Positions 16,554-25,016 of a stretch of DNA of 64,000 nucleotides are shown here, piece by piece. Position 1 is the first letter of the stretch; every line of letters begins with the position of its first letter. The notes beneath the pieces are model-generated. The model was not told where the DNA came from, did no database searches, and saw nothing but the letters and a program-made list of their open reading frames with translations. The position numbers and the translations under genes are program-made. The DNA comes from JAFALK01 sp036500605 (GTDB taxonomy: Bacteria > Pseudomonadota > Gammaproteobacteria > Burkholderiales > Burkholderiaceae_C): the NCBI GenBank assembly GCA_036500605.1, contig DASYBU010000036.1, forward strand, positions 10,095 to 74,094. The letters are read 5' to 3'.

Positions 16554-18635
16554 ATGTTCAAGCCTGGGAAACAGCGTTCACAGAAGCGCTTGGTCATTTT
16601 GTTCAGCTTGGTCAGCGCGCTGAGCGCATGTGGTGGTGGTGGTGGTGGGGACTCAGGCGGATCAAGCGCTCCGCCGCCGCCCCCACCGCCTCCTCCTCCC
16701 GTCAAGACTTCAGGTCTGGTCCCCACAGCGCCGGCCACGGGCGCCGTGCTTGAGGCGGACGCCACGACGCTGCGCGTCCTCCGCCCGAGAGCGGTGTGGA
16801 CCTATCACGGCGTTGACCAACCCTATGGCCCCAGCGGACAGTCGACGGTCTATACCGATGTCGTCAAGCATCAGTCCGGAACCTCGCAAGCGCAGTCCAC
16901 GTCTCGAGCAGGCGTCAAGATCGCCAGCCTGCCGAGCGCGGCCTCGGCGAGCGCCAGCGTGACCGAGCAGGCGAGCAATCTGTTCAACACAGGCGCGGAT
17001 TCATCCACCGTCCAGGCTTCGGCTGGAAGCGTCACGGAACCGGCGAGCCTGCAGCCCGTCAGCTCGATCGCGGCCGACCACAGCGATGGCCTCCAACTGC
17101 GCTCACCCGTGCTGATCAATGATCAGTACACGCTGTATGACCGGCACTTCGATGACGGCGGCACGGATGTCGACGGCGATGGCATCAAGGACGCGCTTGA
17201 CGTCGCCATCTGGAATCGCGTCATCGGCGCTGAAACCATCACGCTGCCGAATCGCCGTCAGATCCAGGCCATTCGCGTTGACACGACATTGCGCGAGCGC
17301 GTCACCTTTTCGAAGACGGGCCTCTACAGCGACACCGTCGACGTCGTGCAACGGCGTTGGTATGCCAAAGGCCTTGGCATCGTGCAGATGCAGCTGGAGC
17401 AGCCCGGGCCGAATGTTCCATCTGTCCACCAGATCACGACCGAGCAACTCGACACCTGGGACGGCTTGACCGAGGGCATGGGCTACCTGCCTGTGCAGGA
17501 TGTCGTCGTGCCCTCCGGCGAATCCGCCGGGCAGACGATCCTGTACGAGATCGGCGCAGTGCCTTTTGATGACCACGCCGTAGTCCTGGGCTCTGCCCCG
17601 TCGCAAACCAATCTCGCGGCCGGATTCACGCTCAATGCCTTCGACTTGAGGGGCGTGCTGCTGAGTTCGTACAACTATCGAAACCCGCCACCGCCGACCA
17701 ACTTCTTCGACGCCGAGGCCTTGCTGCGGCTTGGCAATGAATTGCGTGTATTCGGACTGAACAATGACGGCATCGTCATGCAAGGCTTTGACGCGAACGG
17801 CCAGCATCAGACGCTGCAGACCACGCTGCTCATTCCAGGCTCATCCCTCACCTTTGACAGCTACTCGCCCCACGTGCTTGTGGCGTCGACGGGCAATCGT
17901 TTCTGGCTGCTCTGGCTCAAGACCAACTATGACCAGAGCGGAGGTTTCGTCTCGCTGGACCTGCGTCTGCAGCAGTTCGATGCCGCGGGGAATGCGATCG
18001 GGGCTGCGCTCGTTCTGGCGCCCGACGGTCACGCCACGCAATTGAAGCTCGCGGCCGACGCGCAGCATGTTTTCGCGGTCTGGGAAGACGGCCAATCGCA
18101 GTACTACGCGGTGGCAGATGCGGTCACGGGCGCGCTCCTTGCAAACAAGACGGTCAGCCCGTCGACCCCGGACAGCTACATCGGCCTTCAACCCTACGCC
18201 GCCGGAGGAGCCCTGTTGCTCACCTACGAGAGCGATACGCTTTTCCGCGCCGCCGCCGCCGTTGCGCTCGATGCCTCCTTTGACCCGATCCGGTCGAGCA
18301 CTGGGTCCTTGGGCAATGAGCTGTTGGGCGCCGATTGGCTGCCACCCTCGAATGGCGTATTCACGTCCGGCACGATGCCAGGGCACGTGAACCTGGCGTT
18401 CAACGCGCTCGTCACGCTCTGGCCGGTGGACGGCCTGGACACAACATCGGTGGCTTACGTGACCGACCTCTCGCCGGGGTCCGGCGCACTCGCCTCAACC
18501 GGCACCTTCACCTTGCTCGCCCAGGTGCCCAACTTCAACCAGAACGCGATCATTCCTTTCAGCGATCGCCTGTTGCTGATCGGCACCAAGGCCGGAGGCG
18601 GCCTGGTCAGCACGGTGGTCTGGCGCGCCCCTTGA
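16554..18635 (+). CDS. Surface lipoprotein of unknown function (paralogue A)
   Basis: The 693-residue protein starts at ATG 16554 behind a G-rich ribosome binding site. It has a lipobox LSAC (Cys26) followed by six glycines, a serine/glycine stretch and a run of ten prolines, as in many exported lipoproteins. Residues about 180-330 share a pattern with the convergent gene at 18663-20729: LRSPVL-xx-DQY, an Asp-rich calcium-like loop (DVDGDGIKDALD), a WY-x-KGLG-I segment and VTTEE-like xTTEQLDxW. The C-terminal half shows repeated blade-like strands that could form a beta-propeller. No enzyme motif is recognised. It is probably displayed at the cell surface or in the periplasm. Confidence 0.8.
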   Translation: MFKPGKQRSQKRLVILFSLVSALSACGGGGGGDSGGSSAPPPPPPPPPPVKTSGLVPTAPATGAVLEADATTLRVLRPRAVWTYHGVDQPYGPSGQSTVYTDVVKHQSGTSQAQSTSRAGVKIASLPSAASASASVTEQASNLFNTGADSSTVQASAGSVTEPASLQPVSSIAADHSDGLQLRSPVLINDQYTLYDRHFDDGGTDVDGDGIKDALDVAIWNRVIGAETITLPNRRQIQAIRVDTTLRERVTFSKTGLYSDTVDVVQRRWYAKGLGIVQMQLEQPGPNVPSVHQITTEQLDTWDGLTEGMGYLPVQDVVVPSGESAGQTILYEIGAVPFDDHAVVLGSAPSQTNLAAGFTLNAFDLRGVLLSSYNYRNPPPPTNFFDAEALLRLGNELRVFGLNNDGIVMQGFDANGQHQTLQTTLLIPGSSLTFDSYSPHVLVASTGNRFWLLWLKTNYDQSGGFVSLDLRLQQFDAAGNAIGAALVLAPDGHATQLKLAADAQHVFAVWEDGQSQYYAVADAVTGALLANKTVSPSTPDSYIGLQPYAAGGALLLTYESDTLFRAAAAVALDASFDPIRSSTGSLGNELLGADWLPPSNGVFTSGTMPGHVNLAFNALVTLWPVDGLDTTSVAYVTDLSPGSGALASTGTFTLLAQVPNFNQNAIIPFSDRLLLIGTKAGGGLVSTVVWRAP

Positions 18636-18662
18636 GGGCGACGGTGCAGCAGGTGCAGCCGA

Positions 18663-20729
18663 CTATCGGGTCGTCGGCGGCAGGATGAGCGTGGAGCACA
18701 GCGTTGCGCCGCACTGGCTGCCGACGAAGACCGCGAGGGCGCTGCTGGCATTGCCCGCGACCTGAGTCAGTCCGTACAGGAACGGCCGTTGCGAGAAGGT
18801 CGGCAGCGCATCGAGGGCATACAGATTGTCCGGCGAACTTGCGGGGCCCGTTGCCGACCAGCTTGCATCAAGCCGGCGCAGGTAGACGCCGGATGCGGTG
18901 CCTGCGGCGAACACATTGTGGACGTCCACGATCTGACTCGTCGTCATCGCCAGTGCAGATGAATCGCGGTAGGCCGTCACGCTTGTCGTCGAGATTCCCG
19001 TCGCAGGCAATCCTGCCTTGACGGAGCCCGTTGAAGGCGAAACCAGGGTTGCAAAGATGTCTTGCGAGAACGTCCCCATGTCCGCGTCTTCGGGCGGATA
19101 GACGCCGCCGTGCGCGTCCTGCAGATGGTTGCGGTTGTCGGGCCAACTCACGACATAGTCGGTGCCGTTGAAACGCGCCTCAGCAACGCCGTGCGCGGTG
19201 CCGGCGGTGGAAAGCGCCACCGGTTGTGGATCTATCACCTGTCCATTCGTCCCAATGCGACTTGCGTAGATCGTGGCGGCATAAGCTCTGGCCAGAGTCC
19301 CGTTGTAGCGATCCGCCCAGCCCGAAAACGCCACGAGGAAGCCGTCCGCCCCTGCCACCACTCGCGGGTAGCCCACATCCGCGCCAGGAGCCGCAATGCT
19401 CACCGGCGACGAGACCGGCTGGCCGGTGGCCGCATCCAGCAGCATGGCGCGGATCTGGCGCGTCCCGTCGGCATTGCCGGTCTCCTCAGCCCAAGCCATC
19501 AGGATGCGATCGCCCAGCCGCGCCAAAGCGGGCGTGGAAACACGCACCGATCCGGTTGAATAAATGGACACCCCAAGTGGTCCGTCCAACAGCGCCCCCG
19601 CCGAACTCACGCGCTGCGCAAGAAACCCATTGTAGTTGCCGCTGACCACCAGGTAGCCGGTCCCGGTGCTCACCACGGCCGGGCTGTAACCTCCATGCGA
19701 TGCGGTGAGAATCAAGGTCTTCGTCGATCCTGGCATGCCGTCGGCGCCCACCAAGGTGCCCACAACGGGGCCGCCGCCTTCAAGCGAGTTGTTCGCGACA
19801 CCGGCCCCTTGCGAGAGCGCGACGAGATAGCCAACGCCGTCCGTTTCCACGGCAGGCGGCGCCTTGAGGTAGTCCAGCGTTCGATCCGAGAACAGCGGCG
19901 TGCCGGCCATGTAGCCGAAGGCTTGAGCGCCATCGCGATAGCCCGCCAACTCCTCGGTCACGACATTGTTGGGCGCGGGAGAACTGCCATCGACGTAGAC
20001 CGTGCGGATCCGGCCGATGCCGCTCACATACCAGTCCGTGGACACCACGGCGACCGGCGCTTGAAGCCCTGCCTTCGTGCCAGTCACCGTCACCGTTGCC
20101 GTGGTCACGACCTTCAATGCCGTGGCGAATAAGCCGGCGGCGACCTGCGCAGACTCATTCCCGACGACCTGCACAGTCACGACCACAGCCGCGCTATCGC
20201 CACGTCCATCGCCGTCCAGATCGTCGAGTGGAATCGTCTGTTCGACCGCCTTGTACTGATCGCCCCTGAGCACCGGCGAGCGCAGGATGACGGCATCTTT
20301 CGCAATCCATTTTCCGGAAAGCTCATGCACGCCGTCGCTGGCGACAGAGATCTGGTCGTCGTCGCCCGCAGCCGTTCCATCAATGCTGGCATGCAGGGGA
20401 TCCGTTTCGTGGAGGGTCCGCGCAGTCCCGCTGCCGGACCATGTTTCGATATTGGGATAGTTGCCAGCGGGCTGCAGTGAAGACTCACGGGGATCGATGC
20501 CCCGAAAGTATTTGGTCGGACCGGCGGACGGGAAATAAACGCCAGCATCGGCGGCGATCACCTCGGCTTGCGGCGGCGGAACAACCGGCGCCGAGGAATC
20601 TGGAGCGCTGCTGCCCCCACCACCGCCGCCGCAGCTGGCCAGGCTGGCAAGCACCACAAACCCGACAAGCCCGACTGACACGCGGGCAGATTGAGCCTTC
20701 TCGGTCGACGCGATTTTCACAAACTTCAC
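18663..20729 (-). CDS. Surface lipoprotein of unknown function (paralogue B)
   Basis: The 688-residue product starts with GTG at 20729, six bases after CAGGGGGA. The lipobox is LASC (Cys33), followed by six glycines. It shares with paralogue A the block LRSPVLRGDQY, an Asp-rich loop LDDLDGDGRGD, DWYVSGIGRIR and VVTEELAGYRDG. The rest contains repeats of the form YLVVSGNYNGFLAQRVSSAG that suggest a beta-propeller. Neither protein matches a family I know. The two genes converge with only 27 bp between their stops, so they are old duplicates rather than a recent tandem copy. Confidence 0.8.
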   Translation of the reverse strand: MKFVKIASTEKAQSARVSVGLVGFVVLASLASCGGGGGGSSAPDSSAPVVPPPQAEVIAADAGVYFPSAGPTKYFRGIDPRESSLQPAGNYPNIETWSGSGTARTLHETDPLHASIDGTAAGDDDQISVASDGVHELSGKWIAKDAVILRSPVLRGDQYKAVEQTIPLDDLDGDGRGDSAAVVVTVQVVGNESAQVAAGLFATALKVVTTATVTVTGTKAGLQAPVAVVSTDWYVSGIGRIRTVYVDGSSPAPNNVVTEELAGYRDGAQAFGYMAGTPLFSDRTLDYLKAPPAVETDGVGYLVALSQGAGVANNSLEGGGPVVGTLVGADGMPGSTKTLILTASHGGYSPAVVSTGTGYLVVSGNYNGFLAQRVSSAGALLDGPLGVSIYSTGSVRVSTPALARLGDRILMAWAEETGNADGTRQIRAMLLDAATGQPVSSPVSIAAPGADVGYPRVVAGADGFLVAFSGWADRYNGTLARAYAATIYASRIGTNGQVIDPQPVALSTAGTAHGVAEARFNGTDYVVSWPDNRNHLQDAHGGVYPPEDADMGTFSQDIFATLVSPSTGSVKAGLPATGISTTSVTAYRDSSALAMTTSQIVDVHNVFAAGTASGVYLRRLDASWSATGPASSPDNLYALDALPTFSQRPFLYGLTQVAGNASSALAVFVGSQCGATLCSTLILPPTTR

Positions 20730-20864
20730 GATTCCCCCTGTAGTTGCTTCCGGTCGTCAGGCGCCGGTGCATGGGGGAATTTTCTCTGCTCCGGCAGGGG
20801 CGCAAGCTCATTGCTTCCCCTAGGCCGCATCCAGCTGTGCGCAGTGCGACTCGCCCAGTGGTGG

Positions 20865-21638
20865 CTATGAACCCAGGCGAAGGCAGCTGTAGGCTTCGGT
20901 CCGGTACGGGAAGGCGATCTCGGTTTGCCCGCTCAGGGCCGGGTGTTGATCGATCAGCATTTGCAGGCGCTGCGCGACATGGGCCTTCTCATCGATCGAC
21001 AAGGCGGCGATGAAGCTGACCGACAGGAAGCGATCGATGATCACCTGCTGTGGCGAGCCGACATGCGCGTAGCTGAACGAGGTCAGCGCCGGCGCCGTGA
21101 AGCGGCGGCCGTCGAAAGGCTTGCGCCAATCACCTTTGTAGAAGCGCGGCGCATCGCCCTCGTAGGGCGTGATGATCTTGGTGATGGCGGCGACCCAATC
21201 GACGGATTCATCGCGGACGTTCCAGACCAGTCCGAGATGAGCACCGGGCTTCAGCACACGCTGGATCTCGGTCAGTGCGGCCTCGTTGGCGAACCAATGG
21301 AAGGCCTGTGCGCAAAGCACTGCATCCATCGAGCTGCTGGGCAGCGGCATCGCATTGGCCGTGCCGGCCAGCGCGCGAACCGCGGGCAGCTTTTGCGAGA
21401 GCTCGCAGCGCATTGCCTCCACCGGCTCGATCGCCGTGACCTCGGCACCAATCGCCGTCAACAGCCGCGTGAACTTGCCGGTGCCGGCGCCAAGGTCAAC
21501 GACTTGCATGCCAGCGCTAACGCCGATGTCCTGCATCAGCCAGGATTTCAGTTCTGCCGGGTACTCGGGGCGACCGCGTGTGTAGCTGGCGGCTTCGGCG
21601 CTGTATCCGTGTTGGGCGGCTTGGTGAACTTCGGACAT
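20865..21638 (-). CDS. Class I SAM-dependent methyltransferase
   Basis: The 257-residue protein has motif I VVDLGAGTGKFTRLL, acidic motif II VTAIEPVEAM, motif III MDAVLCAQAFHWF and the post-motif region RVLKPGAHLGLVWN. This matches the UbiE/Coq5-like Methyltransf_11 group, in particular the subgroup with an AFHWF signature whose substrates are mostly unknown. It is not obviously in an operon: the zeta-toxin pair upstream ends about 40 bases away on the same strand and may be co-transcribed. Confidence 0.88.
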   Translation of the reverse strand: MSEVHQAAQHGYSAEAASYTRGRPEYPAELKSWLMQDIGVSAGMQVVDLGAGTGKFTRLLTAIGAEVTAIEPVEAMRCELSQKLPAVRALAGTANAMPLPSSSMDAVLCAQAFHWFANEAALTEIQRVLKPGAHLGLVWNVRDESVDWVAAITKIITPYEGDAPRFYKGDWRKPFDGRRFTAPALTSFSYAHVGSPQQVIIDRFLSVSFIAALSIDEKAHVAQRLQMLIDQHPALSGQTEIAFPYRTEAYSCLRLGS

Positions 21639-21679
21639 GTCACGAAATCCGGAACGGTACTACGCCTTGGCAGACCGCC

Positions 21680-21865
21680 TCATTTGAGGGTCGATTGGCG
21701 CAACTCTTCCGCCGTAATGCGCAGCGGTTGTTGATCCCGCAGCACCACGATGGACGTTCCCGTCTGCATCGCCGTCTCGCGCGCCAGGCGCGCCGCTCGG
21801 CGAATGGCGATCAAAGAGGCAGGCAAATCCTTGTCCTTGGCTTGAGCGAGTTGGTCGCGGGTCAT
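21680..21865 (-). CDS. Small protein paired with the zeta-like toxin (putative partner)
   Basis: A 61-residue protein starts at ATG 21865, overlapping the stop of the zeta-like gene by four bases. It has a Lys/Asp-rich N-terminus (LAQAKDKDLPASLIAIRRAA) and an amphipathic, arginine-rich helix, then a short strand TSIVVLRDQQPLRIT. Its size, coupling and position suggest an antitoxin or accessory partner, but it is encoded after the toxin, whereas classical epsilon precedes zeta. No antitoxin family is recognised. The 15-base-longer start at 21880 is possible. Confidence 0.6.
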   Translation of the reverse strand: MTRDQLAQAKDKDLPASLIAIRRAARLARETAMQTGTSIVVLRDQQPLRITAEELRQSTLK

Positions 21866-22383
21866 GGTGCTTCTCCCCATTCAATCAGCTGTGGCTCCTC
21901 GCCAGCGTTGTCGTACAGCGCCCAGGCATCCACAGCCGGCCGGTAGCGCACATCGAAATTCCGTCGCCCCGCGGCAAAACGCCGGCGGATGACGTCTTCT
22001 GGAATATTGTGCCCGCCCTGTCGAACGCGTTCCGCCACTCGCGCAACGGCAAAATCTGCACTGGGCAAGCTCAGAAAGAACAAGCTGACGTGATAGCCAG
22101 CGCGTCTCCACGCCTCGATATGCCGCAAATAGCCCAACCCGGACAAAGTGGTCTCGTAGGCGAAGCTCTCATGACGCGTCACGCAAACCTCAATTTCTTG
22201 AAGCATCAGTCGCCCGGCCTTGATCGCGGCGGTCTCAGGAGCGAACGGCGACAGGCCGGCGGCAATGAGGTCCGCATTGATGAATCGCGGACACTGAGCT
22301 TCCTGTGGCAGAAACGCGCGCGCAAAAGTCGTCTTGCCCGCGCCATTCGGCCCGGCAATGATGATGATCTTTGCACTGCTCAC
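21862..22383 (-). CDS. Zeta-toxin-like P-loop kinase
   Basis: The 173-residue protein has Walker A IIAGPNGAGKTTFA at the N-terminus, FINADLIAAGLSPFAPE (the INAD/INPD segment with the catalytic Asp region of zeta toxins), SFAYETTLSG (the E-T-T substrate-site motif) and LPSADFAVARVAERVRQGGH, where an arginine pair follows the lid. Zeta toxins phosphorylate UDP-N-acetylglucosamine and block cell-wall synthesis; the short chromosomal members are less studied. It ends inside the start of the small partner gene and begins only about 10 bases after the rng stop. Confidence 0.85.
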   Translation of the reverse strand: MSSAKIIIIAGPNGAGKTTFARAFLPQEAQCPRFINADLIAAGLSPFAPETAAIKAGRLMLQEIEVCVTRHESFAYETTLSGLGYLRHIEAWRRAGYHVSLFFLSLPSADFAVARVAERVRQGGHNIPEDVIRRRFAAGRRNFDVRYRPAVDAWALYDNAGEEPQLIEWGEAP

Positions 22384-22393
22384 CAGAACTCAC

Positions 22394-23884
22394 CTACAAG
22401 AGCACGATATCGTAATGCTCGGTCTGATTCGCCGGCTCCGCCGTCAGCGAGATCGGCTTGCCGATGAAGTCTGACAGGCCCGCCAGATGCTGGCTTTCCT
22501 CATCGAGCAGCATCTCGACCACATTGGCCGCCGCCACCACGCGGAACTCGCGCGGCGAGAACTGGCGCGCCTCGCGCAGGATCTCCCGCATGATGTCGTA
22601 GCAGACGCTGCGCGCGGTCTTGATCTGGCCGCGGCCTTCGCAGGTCGGGCAAGGCTCGCAGAGCATGCGGGCGAGCGACTCGCGCGTGCGCTTGCGGGTC
22701 ATCTCCACCAGGCCCAGTTGCGTGAAGCCGCCGAGCGTGACCTTGGTGCGGTCCTTGGCGAGCTGCTTGCGGAACTCCGCCAGCACGGCCGTGCGGTGCT
22801 CTTCGCGCGTCATGTCGATGAAGTCGACGATGATGATGCCGCCCAGGTTGCGCAGGCGCAGCTGGCGCGCAATCGCGCCGGCGCTCTCGAGATTGGTCTT
22901 GAAGATCGTGTCGTCGAAATTGCGGGCGCCGACGAAGCCGCCGGTGTTGACATCGATCGTCGTCATGGCCTCGGTCTGGTCCACGACCAGATAGCCGCCG
23001 CTCTTCAGATCGACGCGGCGCGAGAGCGCCTTGCTGACCTCGGCATCGACGTTGTTCAGATCGAAGATCGGTCGCTCGCCGCTGTAATGCTCGAGCTTGG
23101 TCGTGGCCGCCGGCATGAAGGATTCGCCAAAGCCATGCAGCACCTCGAACTGCATCTTGGAGTCGATGCGGATCGAACCGGTGCGCTCGTTGGTCAGGTC
23201 GCGCAGCACGCGTTCCACCAAGCTCAGGTCCTGGTGCAGGATGCTGCCGGCAGCGGCGCGGTGGGCGCGCTCGCGGATCGTGGCCCAGGTCTTGCGCAGG
23301 TAGGCGATGTCGGCGCCCAGCTCCTCATCGCTGGCGTCTTCGGCATTGGTGCGCAGGATGAAGCCGCCACCGCCGCCTTCTTCGGGCAGGCCGACGAGCG
23401 CCTGCATGCGCGCGCGCAGCGCCTCACGCGTCTCGTGCGAACCGATCTTCTGCGAGATACCGATGTGATCGTCCTGCGGCAGGAAGACCAGCATGCGGCC
23501 GGCGATCGAGATCTGAGACGAAAGCCGCGCGCCCTTGGTGCCGATCGGATCCTTGATCACCTGCACGGTCAGCGATTGGCCCTCGAACACGAGCTTCTCG
23601 ATCGGCACGGGCACATGGCCTTCAGCCAGATGAGCATGATGGTTGCGCGGCGTGCTGCCGTTGACATGGAGATCGGCCACATGCAGGAACGCCGCGCGCT
23701 CCAGGCCAATGTCGATGAAGGCCGACTGCATGCCGGGCAGCACGCGCGCCACCTTGCCGGAGTAGACGTTGCCGACGAGCCCCCGCTCCAACGTGCGCTC
23801 GATGTGCAGTTCCTGCACGGCGCCGTTCTCGACAATGGCCACCCGTGTCTCCTGGGGTGACCAGTTGATCAGAATATCTTCCAT
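22394..23884 (-). CDS. rng: Ribonuclease G
   Basis: RNase G matures the 5' end of 16S rRNA and decays some mRNAs. The 496-residue protein has an N-terminal S1 domain (GNVYSGKVARVLPGMQSAFIDIG), the catalytic metal-site segments TIDVNTGGFVG and IIIVDFIDM, and the Zn-link CPTCEGRG near residue 405. There is no RNase E-type degradosome scaffold, so rng rather than rne. The start at 23884 (MEDILINWSPQ) has GAGG about ten bases upstream; the longer frame to 23911 adds nine residues that run into a hairpin region. It is the last gene of the nadD-maf cluster. Confidence 0.96.
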   Translation of the reverse strand: MEDILINWSPQETRVAIVENGAVQELHIERTLERGLVGNVYSGKVARVLPGMQSAFIDIGLERAAFLHVADLHVNGSTPRNHHAHLAEGHVPVPIEKLVFEGQSLTVQVIKDPIGTKGARLSSQISIAGRMLVFLPQDDHIGISQKIGSHETREALRARMQALVGLPEEGGGGGFILRTNAEDASDEELGADIAYLRKTWATIRERAHRAAAGSILHQDLSLVERVLRDLTNERTGSIRIDSKMQFEVLHGFGESFMPAATTKLEHYSGERPIFDLNNVDAEVSKALSRRVDLKSGGYLVVDQTEAMTTIDVNTGGFVGARNFDDTIFKTNLESAGAIARQLRLRNLGGIIIVDFIDMTREEHRTAVLAEFRKQLAKDRTKVTLGGFTQLGLVEMTRKRTRESLARMLCEPCPTCEGRGQIKTARSVCYDIMREILREARQFSPREFRVVAAANVVEMLLDEESQHLAGLSDFIGKPISLTAEPANQTEHYDIVLL

Positions 23885-23901
23885 GGGCTGATGCCTCGAA
23901 T

Positions 23902-23931
23902 GTTTTTGCAAGGCCCGGACCTTGCAAAAAC
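23902..23931 (-). promoter_or_regulatory. Perfect 12-bp hairpin in the rng leader
   Basis: GTTTTTGCAAGG (23902-23913) and CCTTGCAAAAAC (23920-23931) are perfect reverse complements around a six-base loop, placed between maf and rng and ending 17 bases before the rng ATG. There is no U-run after the stem, so it is not a normal terminator. A leader structure controlling rng translation or decay is an inference, by analogy with the rne leader. Confidence 0.55.
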
Positions 23932-23943
23932 ACTCACCTCACC

Positions 23944-24546
23944 TCAGAACCTGACGACCCATTGTTGGAGCAATTGTGCGGTTTCATACAAGGGCAAACC
24001 CATGATGCCTGAATAGCTGCCGCCGATGTTCTTTATCCAGGCCGCCGCGTGACTCTGGATGGCATAACTACCGGCTTTGCCGAAAGGTTCGCCGCTGTCG
24101 ACATAACGCGTTAGCTCGGCGTCCGATACCGGCGCGAATTCGACGTCGGAGACATTGAGCGCGGCCACACGCTTGTCGCCCAGGCCCACAGCAACGGCGG
24201 TGATGACGCGATGCCGCTGCCCGCTGAGCAGCTTGAGCGTGGCCAGCGCGTCGGCCGCATCGGCCGGCTTGCCCAGAATGCGCTGACCGAGCGCGACGGT
24301 CGTGTCGGAGCACAGCACCGGCGCAGCCGGCAAGCCGCGCGCGGCCAAGCGGGCCAGGGCCGCGTCAAGCTTGGCCTGCGTGACGCGCGCCACGTAGACC
24401 TCGGGCGCTTCGCCTTCGATCACAGCCTCGAGCGCTTCGGCATCTTCCTCGGGGCCTGCCAGCAGCAGCTCATGCTTGACGCCGAGCTGTTCAAGCAACT
24501 GCTTGCGGCGCGGGCTTTGCGAGGCCAGGTAGATGAAGTCGAACAT
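23944..24546 (-). CDS. maf: Maf/YceF nucleoside triphosphate pyrophosphatase
   Basis: Maf proteins hydrolyse non-canonical or modified nucleotides (for example 7-methyl-GTP for the YceF type). The 200-residue protein has the SxSPRR motif ASQSPRRKQLLEQLG, CSDTTVALGQRILGKP with the catalytic Asp, and the late EPFGKAGSYAIQ segment. The subtype (dTTP/UTP or m7GTP) is not certain: the GKAGSYAIQ-AAWI context fits the YhdE-like dTTP/UTP group better. The ATG at 24546 overlaps the rlmH stop (TGATG). Confidence 0.93.
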   Translation of the reverse strand: MFDFIYLASQSPRRKQLLEQLGVKHELLLAGPEEDAEALEAVIEGEAPEVYVARVTQAKLDAALARLAARGLPAAPVLCSDTTVALGQRILGKPADAADALATLKLLSGQRHRVITAVAVGLGDKRVAALNVSDVEFAPVSDAELTRYVDSGEPFGKAGSYAIQSHAAAWIKNIGGSYSGIMGLPLYETAQLLQQWVVRF

Positions 24547-25016
24547 CACTCTCGATGGTAAGGATGGCCGGTCATCACCGTCCAGGCGCGATAGAGCCCC
24601 TCGGCCAGCAGGACGCGGGCAAAGGCGTGAGGCAGGGTCAGGTCGGACAGGCGCAGCGTTTCGTCAGCCGTGCTCTTCAGCGCAGGCGACAGGCCATCGG
24701 GCCCGCCGATGACGAGCACCGCGTCGCGGCCCTCGCCCATCCACAGCTTCATGCGTTCCGCCAACGCCATGCTGGTGCGGCGCTCGCCGCGCTCATCCAG
24801 GATGATGCGGCGCGCGCCTTTGGGAATGGCGGCCTCGATGCGCGTGGCCTCGGCCGCCATCATCTGCTCGGCCGTCTTGCCGCTGGTGCGCGGCTCGGCC
24901 TTGACGGCCTTGAGCTCGAGCTTGAGCTCGGGCGGGAAGCGCTTGGCAAAGTCCTCGTACGCGGCATCGGCCCAGGCCGGCTGGCGCTGGCCGACGGCAA
25001 CGAGCACGAGCCGCAT
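24546..25016 (-). CDS. rlmH: 23S rRNA (pseudouridine-1915-N3)-methyltransferase RlmH
   Basis: RlmH methylates pseudouridine 1915 in helix 69 of the large ribosomal subunit. The 156 residues match the family length (155 in E. coli) and include the SPOUT knot segments ARRIILDERGE, VLVIGGPDGLSP and LRLSDLTLPHAFARVLLAEGLYRAW ahead of HPYHRE at the C-terminus. The ATG at 25016 shares a base with the rsfS stop. A much longer frame to 25478 is the out-of-frame shadow of the rsfS lysine-rich tail. Confidence 0.97.
   Translation of the reverse strand: MRLVLVAVGQRQPAWADAAYEDFAKRFPPELKLELKAVKAEPRTSGKTAEQMMAAEATRIEAAIPKGARRIILDERGERRTSMALAERMKLWMGEGRDAVLVIGGPDGLSPALKSTADETLRLSDLTLPHAFARVLLAEGLYRAWTVMTGHPYHRE

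Noticed and set aside
16373..16765. N-terminal extension of the ABC ATPase
   Set aside because: It is read through the glycine/proline-coding start of the next gene on the other strand; a strong ribosome binding site supports the start at 16372.
23902..23931. Intrinsic terminator between maf and rng
   Set aside because: The stem is perfect but no T-run follows on the minus strand, so leader structure is the better reading.
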